From IMG/VR virus record IMGVR_UViG_3300027741_000022, positions 1 through 64,000 of that record: 64,000 nt of DNA; one strand, 5' to 3'. Origin of the DNA: a virus. The translations under genes and the position numbers were made by a program. Shown one piece after another: positions 17,146-26,967 of the stretch. Positions within the stretch are counted from its first letter, which is position 1, and every line of letters starts with the position of its first letter. Under the pieces are notes generated by a model. It was not told the DNA's origin and searched no databases. It saw only the letters and a list, made by a program, of their open reading frames with translations.

Positions 17146-17304
17146 ATGAAAATAAATAATTTTTGGGTTCTAAAATCAAAAGAAAAAATAATATTGAAAA
17201 TGTTGGATTGGTGTCACAAAAATGACAAAATAGTAGAAAAAATGGATTATAGTTCCTTATTGGAGGCTCTTAAATCTCCAATAAGGAACACTTCCGGAAT
17301 TTAA
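17146..17304 (+). CDS. Small hypothetical protein
   Basis: A 52-residue frame beginning MKINNFWVLKSKEK, with AAGGAAA six bases before the ATG. It is basic and has no recognisable domain. It lies between two minus-strand genes, its end overlaps the subtilase stop by four bases, and its last third is a 14-bp inverted repeat that may be the subtilase terminator. It could be a real small gene or a chance frame. Confidence 0.35.
   Translation: MKINNFWVLKSKEKIILKMLDWCHKNDKIVEKMDYSSLLEALKSPIRNTSGI
17252..17289 (-). terminator. 14-bp perfect stem downstream of the subtilase gene
   Basis: GTTCCTTATTGGAG pairs perfectly with CTCCAATAAGGAAC across a ten-base loop. Read on the minus strand it begins 12 bases past the subtilase stop, and a T-rich stretch containing six consecutive T follows shortly after. 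It is likely a terminator for the minus-strand gene pair. Confidence 0.5.
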
Positions 17305-18242
17305 CCCCGTAGCCAACTTTCAAAATGATTTGGATCGATAATTCCAAATCCTTCGAAAAATTTATTTTTCGAAAATTCTGGGTTTTTTAAAGAAATTGTA
17401 TTTTTCTTTAAAATTTTTCTATAGTCTTCATCGTTTTCAAGCTTTATATCTATTTTGTTGTTTCTGACGTAGCTTAAAAGTAACGCTGCACAACCAACAG
17501 CAAATGGATTGCTCATGCTTGTCCCGCTCATATAAGCATACCAGCCTTTTGGAACTGTGCTGAAAATTTTAACCCCAGGAGCCAAGAAATCTAAGTCGCT
17601 ACCTGTACAACTGAATGGAGCTCTTTCTAAATTTTCATCAATTGCTCCAATTCCAATTGTTTCTGGATAATTTGCTGGGTAGTATATTTCATGAGTTTTA
17701 CCAGCATTTCCAGCAGCACAAAATGTTACACATTTTTTACTTAAAGCATAAGAAATAGCTTTTTTCATTGATTCCACTTGATGTGGAGATCCGAGACTCA
17801 TAGTTAGGAGGTCGGCTCCTTGATCTGCAGCCCAAATTATTGCTTCTTCTATGTCTCTTGGATTTCCATTCCCTCTATCATCAAGAGCTTTGATTGGAAT
17901 TACTTTTGATTTTGGAGCCACGCCGATCATTCCAATATCGTTATTTTCAGCACATATCGTGCCTGTTACGTGAGTTCCGTGACTATTTATGTCTATCGGC
18001 TCTTTGTTTCTTTCAACAAAATTTTTACCTTGAAGTAAATTATTTTTTAAATCAGGGTGTTCTAAATCGACGCCTGTGTCAATCACTGCTATTTTTACGC
18101 CCTCTCCCTGACTTAATTTCCATTTATCAGGGAGATTAAAACGTGTTATCTGCCATCCTGCCGCCTGTTGAGCTTCTTGCAGAGAATATACATCTTCTCT
18201 AGTATATGGTAATAAGCTATATGTTTTCTCGTTGTGAGGCAT
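17301..18242 (-). CDS. Subtilisin-like serine protease (S8)
   Basis: A 313-residue protease from MPHNEKTYSLL, preceded by AAAGGAG seven bases upstream. The triad is complete: Asp55 in IAVIDTGVD, His88 in NSHGTHVTG and Ser242 in GTSMSNPFAVG, with oxyanion Asn179 in CAAGNAG. No signal peptide is visible, and the short N-terminal stretch contains YSLQEAQQAAGWQI. It may act inside the cell on phage or host proteins or travel in the virion. It overlaps the membrane-like gene at 18217 by 26 bases. Substrate is unknown; the protease call is secure. Confidence 0.9.
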   Translation of the reverse strand: MPHNEKTYSLLPYTREDVYSLQEAQQAAGWQITRFNLPDKWKLSQGEGVKIAVIDTGVDLEHPDLKNNLLQGKNFVERNKEPIDINSHGTHVTGTICAENNDIGMIGVAPKSKVIPIKALDDRGNGNPRDIEEAIIWAADQGADLLTMSLGSPHQVESMKKAISYALSKKCVTFCAAGNAGKTHEIYYPANYPETIGIGAIDENLERAPFSCTGSDLDFLAPGVKIFSTVPKGWYAYMSGTSMSNPFAVGCAALLLSYVRNNKIDIKLENDEDYRKILKKNTISLKNPEFSKNKFFEGFGIIDPNHFESWLRG

Positions 18243-18585
18243 AATTAGACTCCTTTCTATTCCATGTCCCCTCATTATATTTATGCACTAGAAAATCAAT
18301 AATACTAGAAATCAAAAACTGAATAACAATTACCTTTATAATGCTGTCAAAAGGCTTTAAATATATTGGTAAGTTTTTGCTTATAACCACGTTGTAAATT
18401 GAATAGATTACAGATATTACAACTGCTTTTTTGCTTGCGCCGTCAACTGGAAGATTCTCGGCTTGGTTGATGCTATCATCGACGCACTTCAGCACAAAAG
18501 AAATGCATTCGTTAATGTTTTTTGTGTTGTTTTCTTTGAAATTTGATAAGTATTTTTCAATTAATTCTTTTTTAATGTGCTCCAT
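18217..18585 (-). CDS. Small protein with hydrophobic segments
   Basis: A 122-residue protein. Its N-terminal half is helical and charged; the second half has two hydrophobic stretches (AVVISVIYSIYNVV and IIKVIVIQFLISSIIDFLV) that could be membrane or amphipathic helices. Its start is preceded by the symmetric AAGTATATATACTT, and its end overlaps the subtilase gene by 26 bases. Holin-like topology is possible but not supported by a recognised family. Divergent from the metalloprotease gene at 18655. Confidence 0.5.
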   Translation of the reverse strand: MEHIKKELIEKYLSNFKENNTKNINECISFVLKCVDDSINQAENLPVDGASKKAVVISVIYSIYNVVISKNLPIYLKPFDSIIKVIVIQFLISSIIDFLVHKYNEGTWNRKESNYASQRENI

Positions 18586-18654
18586 AATAAGTATATATAC
18601 TTACAAGTTTTACTTAATAAACCTATATACATTTATTCCTTATAAAACAAAAAA

Positions 18655-21600
18655 ATGAAACGCTGCGGAACAAACGAAATAATAAATAGAGATGCTGGGT
18701 TGAAGGCTTTTATAACAAGCCTTAAAAATAAATCAATTTTCTCAAAAGCCTCAATCAATGGCTCTTCTTTAAGTATACCGGTAGTTTTTCATGTTGTGGG
18801 AAATAGTACTGTTCAAAACTATGTGACAAACACCAGGATTCAAAATCAACTTCAAGAATTAAATGTTGATTATTCTGGTGTTAATTCGGATATAACACAT
18901 GTTCCTTCTGTTTTTCAATCGCAAAAAGCAGGCGACATGAAAATCAGTTTTTATACACATCAAATAATAAGAAGAACAACTACTGTAACACTATATTCCG
19001 CAGGATTTGATGCTTTCGGAGGCATGGATCCTTGCCAAGAAAGTATGAAGTATGACTCTTTGGGAGGCTCAAATTCTATAGATCCAGAAAACTACTTCAA
19101 TGTTTGGATATGTAATTTTACAAGCGATGGACAGCCACCAAGCGCCAATAATCAACTTTTAGGATATGCTTATTATCCATACTTTAAAACATTTGGGGGT
19201 TGTTACGCAACAGGAGATGGTGTTGTAATCCTATACAATTCTATAGGAAGCTTATCCAGCCCAGGCTCTAGCGGCTCTCCCTATAACCTGGGGAGGACTT
19301 TGGTTCATGAGACTGGACATTATTTGGGATTACATCACATATGGGATGACTGCCCTGATACCCAGTGTTGTGGAGTTTTGGATCTTCCTCTTCAAGCAGG
19401 TCCAAACGTAGGAAAGCCAACCCATCCTCATAGACTTGGTATATGCAGTTCAACTGGTGATATGTTCATGAATTATATGGATTATGTAGATGATGATACG
19501 TATTGCATGTTCTCAGGTAGTCAAAAAAATTCAATCTACACAGATGCAGAATTATATAGGCAAAGTTTTTTAATTACGCCTACGCCTGGACCAACTTCTA
19601 CACCAACACCAACAGCTACGCCTACCAAGACAGCCACACCAACAGCTACGCCTACCAAGACAGCCACACCAACAGCTACGCCTACCAAGACAGCCACACC
19701 AACAGCTACACCTACTAATACATCCACGCCAACAGCTACACCTACTAATACATCACCACCAACAGCTACACCAACACCTACCAAGACATCACCACCAACA
19801 GCTACACCAACACCAACATGGGCGGGCCCGCCGCCCGGGCGGCCAACACCAACACCTACCAAAACACCAACACTTACTCCCACTCCTACTTCAACACCAA
19901 TTGCCACATCAACCAACATACCAACTAACACACCAGCGCCCACAGTTACTACTACTGGTTGTAATAGGGTTATGGTTTTTTCTATATGCAACGCCAACGC
20001 CGCCCGAGATGATAATTTCGAAATTTATTTAAATGATCATTTATTGGGTATTGCTGATTTATCGAGAGATGATTTAATCGGATCTGTTTTTATAGCCAGC
20101 AATGATACTAACCTTACAATAACAGATCCAGACTTTGTTTGCCCTTTGTCTAAAATGGTAAAATATAATTTTGATCCAAGTTTTGTTCTTGAAGGAACGA
20201 ATACGGTCAAAATGAAAAACATTCAACTTAACAATAATGCTAATTGGGGAATTCTTGGGATTAGGAATTATTCAGTAGATGGCACAAATCTAAAAACTCC
20301 TTGTTACATTAAAAATCTAGAATATGCGGGTGATACTGGTGCTAATTTTGATTTTACTTTTGAATATCTTCAATGTTGCTATGAAGACCCTGGAGATCCA
20401 ACTACTTGTAACATACCATGTTTTAATTTAAAGCTTATAAAATCTGGAGAAAAAACTTGGGAAGGAACAGACGATAGTGGAAATAAAATAACAATAGATT
20501 TGGGGTTAAATGACCTGACAATAAGTGATTCAAAAGGACTAGCATATTGGAACAAGACTATTACAAATTGGAAGTCCAATATAATTAATGGGGTATTATC
20601 TGTTCCTGGTTGTGAGAAAATAAAAATCGGAGGTTTTTGTGATGCCGGAAATAATGACTGCGTAGAAATATTTGAGCAAGGATTCATTGGAGATGATCAA
20701 GAAGGAAATATAAGAAGATATTCTTGGAGCGAAGCAGAAGGATTTTTCTATAAAGATGGATCCAAAGTTAATAAAAGTCCGTGGACAATAAATGGAAATA
20801 AAATAAGGATAGATTTTGAAAATGATATAAATTGCGAAAAATATAATAAAAATATTCAAAAATCAACATGCAAAATATATCTTCAACTGATTTATCCATC
20901 CAATATAACTATAGGATGGGAAGGCAAAGCAGAAGTTCAAGATTCTTGTTATGAACAACTGCAAATAAAGATAAATGGATCTAAGTCTATACTGGCGCAT
21001 TCTGCCGGAGGCAATAAAGGATGCGACCCTGTTGAAGATGTGACGGCTATCCCAGCCAATCCTTATTCTAAAATTCTTCCTAAGGGTTTAAATGTAATTG
21101 AAATTAGTGTTGATACGTTAGATCCATTGTATCATTCGGGTGCTTATTATGAATTTACAATAGATCCCTTCTCTTGCTGTAAGTGTAGCCTTGAAATCCT
21201 GGATGTTATTGAAAAAGAAATTTTAGAAGATGGAAGCAGAGTTTACGAAGTTCGTGTTAGAAACGATTCGGGTAATTGCTGCGGACTTGAGTTTAAGTCT
21301 CATGATGGAACTTGGGTGCAAGTGCCAAGTGATAAGCTTGACTGCTCACTATTAGCAAGTGACAACAAGATAATAGCCACACTTCTAGATAGTTGGGTTT
21401 ATTGTCCAATGCCAACACCTGCGTTAACGGCACCGCCATTTAGCTGTCCTGGTAATTGTGCAAGTAATTTGATACTAAATGGAGATTTTGAACTTGATGC
21501 CCCTCAATCTGATGGTGGCACCTCTCAATACTGGACCGTGTCTAATGTTGATGTTACATCGGTAGAACTAACGGGACCCGATAAAAACGTCTGGATAGAC

Positions 21601-22515
21601 TTAAATTCATGCTCTATGGGTTATATCGAACAGTCTTTCTCAACGGTAGTCGGAAAAAATTATATATTACATTTTAATATGGGGGCTAATAATGGATGTA
21701 CTCCTTCTAATCCATGCAGTGGAAGAAATGATAATACGGAGTCTATTAAAACTTTTAGGGTTTCTGTTTCGGGAGTTGTACAAAACTATTCGTTTGATAT
21801 GACTGGGACTCCAAATTTAACTCCAGGAAGAAAATATGATTATGAGGGAATAGGTTGGATTCCACAATCCTTGGTTTTCAACGCTGTTGATACCACAACA
21901 ACTTTAAGATTTGAAAGCACATGCAGTTCTTGCGGCTGCTTCGGCGCGGCAGTAGATTGTGTTGAAGTTTGTGAGTTTATAGTCCCTACGCCAACAGCTA
22001 CACCAACACCGACAGCCACACAAACTGCCACACCAACACCAACATTGACAGAAACACTTCCTGGCTTCACATATCCACCAACACAAACACCAACACCAAC
22101 ACAAACACCAACACCAACACAAACACCAACATCAACACCAACACCTACCAAGACACCAACATCAACACCAACACCTACCAAGACACCAACATCGACACCA
22201 ACACCTACCAAGACACCAACATCGACACCAACACTTACTAAGACTCCACCACCAACAGCTACACCTACCAAAACTCCAACATCAACAGCTACACCCACCA
22301 AAACTCCAACATCAACACCACCACCACCACCAGGCCCACCACCAACAGCTACATTGACGGCAACTCCAGTGCCAACAGTAACACCAATAACTCCATCTTC
22401 TCAAAACTATAATAGAAGTGGTCAAGTTGGCTGGGATACCACCTCTATCGTAATCGACAATCAGCAAAAAAACTGGGGTTTGCTCAGGTGCCTTTCAGCC
22501 ACCAACCAGTTTTAA
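18655..22515 (+). CDS. Large M43-type (pappalysin-like) metalloprotease with Pro/Thr linkers
   Basis: A 1286-residue multidomain protein. Residues ~40-300 are a metzincin of the M43 pappalysin/cytophagalysin type: zinc site [11 protein letters not shown] (His218, Glu219, His222, His228) and Met-turn [12 protein letters not shown] long Pro/Thr linker spans about 308-425. The middle (~440-1110) holds several Cys-rich beta domains, including [13 protein letters not shown] of the kind seen in carbohydrate-binding modules. A second linker spans ~1115-1265. No signal peptide is visible, so it is probably assembled on the virion and degrades or binds surface material. A GC-only insertion sits in linker 1. 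Confidence 0.8.
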   Translation: MKRCGTNEIINRDAGLKAFITSLKNKSIFSKASINGSSLSIPVVFHVVGNSTVQNYVTNTRIQNQLQELNVDYSGVNSDITHVPSVFQSQKAGDMKISFYTHQIIRRTTTVTLYSAGFDAFGGMDPCQESMKYDSLGGSNSIDPENYFNVWICNFTSDGQPPSANNQLLGYAYYPYFKTFGGCYATGDGVVILYNSIGSLSSPGSSGSPYNLGRTLVHETGHYLGLHHIWDDCPDTQCCGVLDLPLQAGPNVGKPTHPHRLGICSSTGDMFMNYMDYVDDDTYCMFSGSQKNSIYTDAELYRQSFLITPTPGPTSTPTPTATPTKTATPTATPTKTATPTATPTKTATPTATPTNTSTPTATPTNTSPPTATPTPTKTSPPTATPTPTWAGPPPGRPTPTPTKTPTLTPTPTSTPIATSTNIPTNTPAPTVTTTGCNRVMVFSICNANAARDDNFEIYLNDHLLGIADLSRDDLIGSVFIASNDTNLTITDPDFVCPLSKMVKYNFDPSFVLEGTNTVKMKNIQLNNNANWGILGIRNYSVDGTNLKTPCYIKNLEYAGDTGANFDFTFEYLQCCYEDPGDPTTCNIPCFNLKLIKSGEKTWEGTDDSGNKITIDLGLNDLTISDSKGLAYWNKTITNWKSNIINGVLSVPGCEKIKIGGFCDAGNNDCVEIFEQGFIGDDQEGNIRRYSWSEAEGFFYKDGSKVNKSPWTINGNKIRIDFENDINCEKYNKNIQKSTCKIYLQLIYPSNITIGWEGKAEVQDSCYEQLQIKINGSKSILAHSAGGNKGCDPVEDVTAIPANPYSKILPKGLNVIEISVDTLDPLYHSGAYYEFTIDPFSCCKCSLEILDVIEKEILEDGSRVYEVRVRNDSGNCCGLEFKSHDGTWVQVPSDKLDCSLLASDNKIIATLLDSWVYCPMPTPALTAPPFSCPGNCASNLILNGDFELDAPQSDGGTSQYWTVSNVDVTSVELTGPDKNVWIDLNSCSMGYIEQSFSTVVGKNYILHFNMGANNGCTPSNPCSGRNDNTESIKTFRVSVSGVVQNYSFDMTGTPNLTPGRKYDYEGIGWIPQSLVFNAVDTTTTLRFESTCSSCGCFGAAVDCVEVCEFIVPTPTATPTPTATQTATPTPTLTETLPGFTYPPTQTPTPTQTPTPTQTPTSTPTPTKTPTSTPTPTKTPTSTPTPTKTPTSTPTLTKTPPPTATPTKTPTSTATPTKTPTSTPPPPPGPPPTATLTATPVPTVTPITPSSQNYNRSGQVGWDTTSIVIDNQQKNWGLLRCLSATNQF
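19820..19844 (+). other. 25-base G/C-only block with two palindromes
   Basis: All 25 bases are G or C in a strongly AT-rich genome. It contains two overlapping perfect palindromes, GGCGGGCCCGCC (19821-19832) and GCCGCCCGGGCGGC (19830-19843). It sits in frame inside the Pro/Thr linker repeat and replaces its rhythm with GPPPGRP. It could be a real insertion or an assembly or library artefact. Confidence 0.9.
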
Positions 22516-22538
22516 CCTTCAACCTTAAGGATATTAAG

Positions 22539-24059
22539 ATGAAAAAATATATAATAACTTTAAAAGATATAAAAGACAAAGATGAGTTTTGTGATCAAAT
22601 GGATAAATCTATGTTTGGTTTATCAAAAGGATTTATTCCACAGAGAAGTTGCGATTGTGTTGTCAAAGGACCTATGAGCAGAAACACAACTTATGTTTTA
22701 AGTGAAGAGGAAGCTTCAATTCTAAAAAATGATGCGAGAATAAAAAGCATCGAATTATCTTTTGAGCAAATTCCTGGTTTCAAAATGGGGCCAGCCATTT
22801 TCACACCGCCAGAATATGAAATAGTTGGTTTAAAAAATTTTCAAGATAATCTGCAAGACAATTTTCAAACACAAGCTGTGGGCGATAAATATGCAACAAT
22901 ATCAAATGTTCCAAACGGAATAGATGTGGATGTAGTGATTGTTGATAATTATGTTGAAGCAAATCATCCTGAATTTGCCAAAAATCCAAACGGAACAGGA
23001 GGAAGCAGAGTCAACAGAATTAATTGGAATATATACGATCTTGAAGTTTTGGGGTATGTTTCTGGTCTTTCGTACGACTACACAGTAGATAATACAGAAT
23101 CACATGGCACACACACTGCTGGAATTACTGCTGGAAATACTCAAGGTTGGGCTAAAAAAGCAAACATATATCACATAAGATATAACACTCCTAACTGGGC
23201 ACAATACATCAGAGCTTTCCACAGAAACAAACCCCTAAAACCTAATGGTACAAAAAATCCAACGGTTACGAATAATTCTTGGGGTTATTTTTACGACCTT
23301 AGTGACCAACCAATAAACAACATAGCCAGTGTGACTTATAGGGGGGTTACAACTAATAGGCCCGCAGGAGGTTGGAATGCAGTAAATGACTTACTTTCAA
23401 AAGGTATATTATCACTTGTGAATGGAAATCTTTATATTTATAGTAATTTTATACCTTCTGTTAATGCTGATGTTGACGATATGGTTGCAGATGGAATAAT
23501 AGTTGCTGCAAGTGCTGGCAACAACTATGCTAAATGTGATGTTTCAGGGGGAGTTGATTATAATAATTATTTTATATTAAATTATAATGGTAGCCCATCT
23601 AATCAGTTTATTTATTATTACCATCGTGGCGCCTCTCCAGCAGCGAGCGACTCGGCAATATCTGTTGGTTCTATAAAAAGTTTGAAAATATCAGGATCTG
23701 AATATAAAACAAATTATAGTAATTGCGGACCAGCCGTCGATGTTTATGCACCTGGAGATGCAATTATTAGCTCTGTTTTGATAGCAGAGGCTAATAGTGT
23801 TGCTGATTCAAGAAATTCTGGATATGGATTGGCTAAATTCACTGGAACAAGCATGTCTGGACCTCAAGTGGCTGGCATGTTGGCTTGTATCTCAAGCACA
23901 AACCCATCATTTAATCAAGCTGCTGCCAAAAGTTATATTTCAACAAATGCAAAAAACACCATTGCTGATACCGGAGGTGGGGTCAGTGATTTTCAATCAT
24001 TGCAAGGATCTCCGAACAAATATCTGTATTATGCCGGATCTTCAGTTACTTATCCGTAA
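22539..24059 (+). CDS. Subtilisin-like protease or derived structural protein (S8)
   Basis: About 506 residues from MKKYIITLKDIKD, with AAGGATATTAAG before the start. Residues ~1-80 look like an I9-type prodomain. The catalytic domain has Asp136 in DVVIVDNYVEANHPEF, His189 in ESHGTHTAG, the oxyanion segment AASAGNN and Ser in GTSMSGPQVAG. The Asp motif lacks the usual DTG, and the domain carries long insertions (about 215-330). It follows the M43 gene by 23 bases and may be co-transcribed. Cleavage of a virion or surface protein is possible; the fold is secure, the activity less so. Confidence 0.8.
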   Translation: MKKYIITLKDIKDKDEFCDQMDKSMFGLSKGFIPQRSCDCVVKGPMSRNTTYVLSEEEASILKNDARIKSIELSFEQIPGFKMGPAIFTPPEYEIVGLKNFQDNLQDNFQTQAVGDKYATISNVPNGIDVDVVIVDNYVEANHPEFAKNPNGTGGSRVNRINWNIYDLEVLGYVSGLSYDYTVDNTESHGTHTAGITAGNTQGWAKKANIYHIRYNTPNWAQYIRAFHRNKPLKPNGTKNPTVTNNSWGYFYDLSDQPINNIASVTYRGVTTNRPAGGWNAVNDLLSKGILSLVNGNLYIYSNFIPSVNADVDDMVADGIIVAASAGNNYAKCDVSGGVDYNNYFILNYNGSPSNQFIYYYHRGASPAASDSAISVGSIKSLKISGSEYKTNYSNCGPAVDVYAPGDAIISSVLIAEANSVADSRNSGYGLAKFTGTSMSGPQVAGMLACISSTNPSFNQAAAKSYISTNAKNTIADTGGGVSDFQSLQGSPNKYLYYAGSSVTYP

Positions 24060-24151
24060 ATTTGTTTCCAAACTCTTTTTAAATTTTTATATATAAAAAT
24101 AATATATACTTATAGTGCAATGAAGCACAATCTTTTTAAAAGGAGTTTGAT

Positions 24152-24958
24152 ATGTTGAATAATTTAACAGTAGTTACCGGTGAGCACGGATACGGATACG
24201 ATGCTTACTATCTTGCTAGAAAAAACGAATCTTTGGCTTTCCCCTCAAACACAGATATAGCGAGCTCTTTGGGGGCAATAAACTATAAAATAAAAACAGT
24301 TAATTTTCCTGTTGATATGACTGTTAATGGAACTTTGATGAGTTTTTCAGAAACACCAACCGGTTACTTAGCTAAAGTGGCTAAGCATTTTCCTGTAATG
24401 GATGAGGTTATTTTGCGTGAAATTGGTGGAACTAGTGTGGAATATGTTCTAGTTAACACCCCAACAGTCGGAAATTTAGATAATTATATAAGAGGAACCA
24501 TTTATGATGGTACGACCGCGATTCAAACTTTTACAGTCGCTAGGGGCTCAACAACTCTTGTTATTGAAAAAATCGGAGCATCACAACCAACAATTAGAGC
24601 TACAACTGGCTTCATGACAATAGAAGACAAAAAAATTACACTGACCTGGAATCAAGATCCAGGTGCCAGCTCTATTGTTGTTGATTATGAATATATGAGC
24701 TCGGAAGCCACATCAGTTTTAAGTAAAGTTAAGCCAGTTGCTGATCAGTATGAAAATGTTTCTGTTTATGGATCAACTTCGATCAAAACAAAGTATATTA
24801 AAATTATGACTAACTTTAAGTGCAAGACACCACTAGGATATACTTATACCGAAAGCAGAGTTTTTTATACCAGATGTAAATATAAAAGTAATTCTTGCTC
24901 ATCTAACAGCAATGCTATTGTTCCTGCAATAACAGTTTGCAATCAAAAATTGTTCTAA
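24152..24958 (+). CDS. Hypothetical beta-rich structural protein
   Basis: A 268-residue protein with AAAAGGAG six bases before the ATG. It contains SFSETPTGYLAKVAKHFPV, TWNQDPGASSIVVDYEYMSS and a Cys-containing C-terminus. I do not recognise the family; the beta-rich composition and its place among virion genes suggest a structural protein. The upstream 90 bases are very AT-rich with repeated TATATA, and a strong terminator follows, so it is probably a single-gene transcription unit and strongly expressed. Confidence 0.5.
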   Translation: MLNNLTVVTGEHGYGYDAYYLARKNESLAFPSNTDIASSLGAINYKIKTVNFPVDMTVNGTLMSFSETPTGYLAKVAKHFPVMDEVILREIGGTSVEYVLVNTPTVGNLDNYIRGTIYDGTTAIQTFTVARGSTTLVIEKIGASQPTIRATTGFMTIEDKKITLTWNQDPGASSIVVDYEYMSSEATSVLSKVKPVADQYENVSVYGSTSIKTKYIKIMTNFKCKTPLGYTYTESRVFYTRCKYKSNSCSSNSNAIVPAITVCNQKLF

Positions 24959-24982
24959 TTAAATTGAACCTAAAGTTTGGTT

Positions 24983-25018
24983 ACAACCCCCGAATAAAAT
25001 CGGGGGTTGTTTTTTTTT
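24983..25018 (+). terminator. Rho-independent terminator
   Basis: ACAACCCCCG pairs with CGGGGGTTGT over an eight-base loop, followed by nine T. It lies 25 bases past the stop of the 24152 gene. Confidence 0.93.
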
Positions 25019-25071
25019 GAAATTTTAAACTCTAATATTTTTGGCAAGGAAATTATTAGAAAGGAAACTAT

Positions 25072-25254
25072 ATGCTAGTGCTAAGTAGAAAAAAAGACGA
25101 GACCATTCTTTTAAAGACATCCAACAACGAGGATATTAAAATAACCGTTGTTAAAATTGATAATAAGAATAAAGTAAGAATAGGAATAGAAGCTCCAAGG
25201 GAAGTTACAGTAGTAAGATCAGAATTAATTACCAAGGAAATCAACGGACTCTAA
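25072..25254 (+). CDS. csrA: CsrA-family RNA-binding regulator
   Basis: A 60-residue CsrA homologue: MLVLSRKKDETILL, VVKIDNKNKVRIGIEAP and EVTVVRSELI align along the whole length with bacterial CsrA (about 61 residues), including the basic residue after LSR and the Arg of the VxR motif. CsrA dimers bind ANGGA sites in mRNA leaders and block or promote translation. Its own leader has AAAGGAAACTAT, which contains GGA at the ribosome site and might allow autoregulation. It lies alone between a terminator and a convergent gene. A phage copy could redirect host metabolism or tune phage mRNAs. Confidence 0.93.
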   Translation: MLVLSRKKDETILLKTSNNEDIKITVVKIDNKNKVRIGIEAPREVTVVRSELITKEINGL

Positions 25255-25297
25255 AAAATCTTTTTTATACGCCCTTCTCAGAGACCGGCGGTATGTG

Positions 25298-26866
25298 TCA
25301 AGTGTACACTATGATCATTCCGCAGGGTTGTCTGCCCGATATATGTGATGGATCAAATCCATCATTAGGACAGCCTAAGTCGTAAGTTCCCGGTGAGCAC
25401 ACGCAATCCCGGCAAGCGTCAGGATTACCATCTCCGTTGTAATCTACCGTTGCGGAACATTGATTATAATCATCTCCTATTCTTCTTTTGCTTATTGCAT
25501 AATTTGGAGGGTTGGAGCAATCAAACGCGTCTATCTCCACCAAGAAATAATATTGTTCATTTGGAGTTGAAGTTATATTAAACAAATTCAGCAAGATGGA
25601 ACTGCTCACCTCGGTGCAGACAGTCCCGGTAAATGGCAAGCCGGTCTCAGTATTTATTGCTGCAGCACAAACTGCAGGTGAAGTTGACCAATTAAAACCA
25701 GGTCCAATAGATTGCAACACTTTGGTGGCTACTTGCCCCCAATTAGTATTGGTGCCATAATATGTAACATTAACCACTCCTTGAATTCTGGCTCCGTTTA
25801 AATCTGACGGTGATCCTGTATTCCAAGACACAGATATTAAATCAATATTATTATATGGACTGCTGTTTCCTGTTCCATTGCCTAATCTTATCCCTAAATG
25901 TGGGAAGCTAGATGTAGCGGTAGTGTTTACGCCTAATTGTATGTCACAGCCCCCCGGCGAAGGGCAACCAAGGCAAAGCTCTCCTGCAACAGATCCTGAG
26001 CCACCACATGATAATATTCCATCAAATGCTGGTGTTGCACTTGGTGTTGGTCCTGGCGTAGCTGTGGGCGTAGCTGTGGGCGTAGCTGTGGGCGTAGCTG
26101 TGGGTGTGGCTGTGGGTCCAAGTGTAGCTGTAGGTCCAGGTGTAGATGTTGGTCCAATTGTTGCCGTCGCCGCCGGCGTAGCTGTCGGTGTAGCTGTTGG
26201 TGTAGCGGTAGAGGTCGGAGTAGGTGTTGGTGTCGGAAAACTATATAGTACCCAATTTGGATCGCTACCGCCAGGAAGAGTAGATATAAAAACATACGAC
26301 TGATTCGGTACCAGTTGCCTTAAAAGATTCATTCCATTTGATGCGGCATTCCAACTTATAAAGCCAGTGCCAGCAGTGTTAGTTCCAAATATAGTATCAA
26401 CTTTATTATCACGTATAAACGGTAAGTCATTGTTGATTGTCACAGGCATAGTACTATTATTATTAATTGATCCCGCATGACCTGCAGTTCCTGGTTTTCC
26501 ATCTCCTCTAAACATTGCTATTTGTTTTTGGTACGTTATAGTTTTTGCATAAGGAAGTTGGGATGTTTCTGTGTATAGCGTATAAGATCCCGTTCCTGGA
26601 TTATTTCTTATATAATATCCATAATATTCTGTGAATTCTTTGAGCTTATCGTTTAAAGGCGTGTTGGTCCAAGATTTATAATTATTTGCTTTGCGTGTTC
26701 CTGGAAATGCGGCGTCTGTTGTTAGGCTAAGACCATAAACTATTTTTGCGTTGCTCAAATTTGGAAAATTCGTCAAATCGATAGATGTGCCCTTTACAGA
26801 GGGGTTTCTGGTGAGAGGTGAGCCAGAGAAATACTCAAATATAACGATTTTTTTATCTATATTCAT
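25298..26866 (-). CDS. Pro/Thr-linker structural protein with Cys-rich C-terminus
   Basis: A 522-residue protein. Residues ~1-210 form an N-terminal domain (MNIDKKIVIFEYFSGSPLTR), followed by a Pro/Thr/Ala linker (about 212-285), then a Cys-containing domain with CGGSGSVAGELCLGCPSPGGC and SATVDYNGDGNPDACRDC. The DYNGDGNPD stretch resembles a calcium-binding dockerin/thrombospondin-like loop. Membership in the virion surface set is inferred from the shared linker. Upstream, TATATAATACATT lies about 30 bases before the ATG. Function unknown. Confidence 0.55.
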   Translation of the reverse strand: MNIDKKIVIFEYFSGSPLTRNPSVKGTSIDLTNFPNLSNAKIVYGLSLTTDAAFPGTRKANNYKSWTNTPLNDKLKEFTEYYGYYIRNNPGTGSYTLYTETSQLPYAKTITYQKQIAMFRGDGKPGTAGHAGSINNNSTMPVTINNDLPFIRDNKVDTIFGTNTAGTGFISWNAASNGMNLLRQLVPNQSYVFISTLPGGSDPNWVLYSFPTPTPTPTSTATPTATPTATPAATATIGPTSTPGPTATLGPTATPTATPTATPTATPTATPGPTPSATPAFDGILSCGGSGSVAGELCLGCPSPGGCDIQLGVNTTATSSFPHLGIRLGNGTGNSSPYNNIDLISVSWNTGSPSDLNGARIQGVVNVTYYGTNTNWGQVATKVLQSIGPGFNWSTSPAVCAAAINTETGLPFTGTVCTEVSSSILLNLFNITSTPNEQYYFLVEIDAFDCSNPPNYAISKRRIGDDYNQCSATVDYNGDGNPDACRDCVCSPGTYDLGCPNDGFDPSHISGRQPCGMIIVYT

Positions 26867-26967
26867 TTTTGTTATTCGTTAAAAATTGCAATGTATTATA
26901 TATGTTGTAATTTTTGAATATTTTTACAAATTAACTACATTAGATTAAACTTTAAAGGATTAATTTA

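Noticed and set aside
17146-17304. Strong confidence in the 52-residue gene
   Set aside because: It is kept only at low confidence because its 3' third is a terminator-like inverted repeat of the opposite gene.
19536-19997. Minus-strand VGVAVGVGV-type frames opposite the Pro/Thr linkers (also at 711, 15770, 21840, 25878)
   Set aside because: Antisense of ACA/CCA-type codons gives Val/Gly runs without stops; they have no start signals and lie within real genes.
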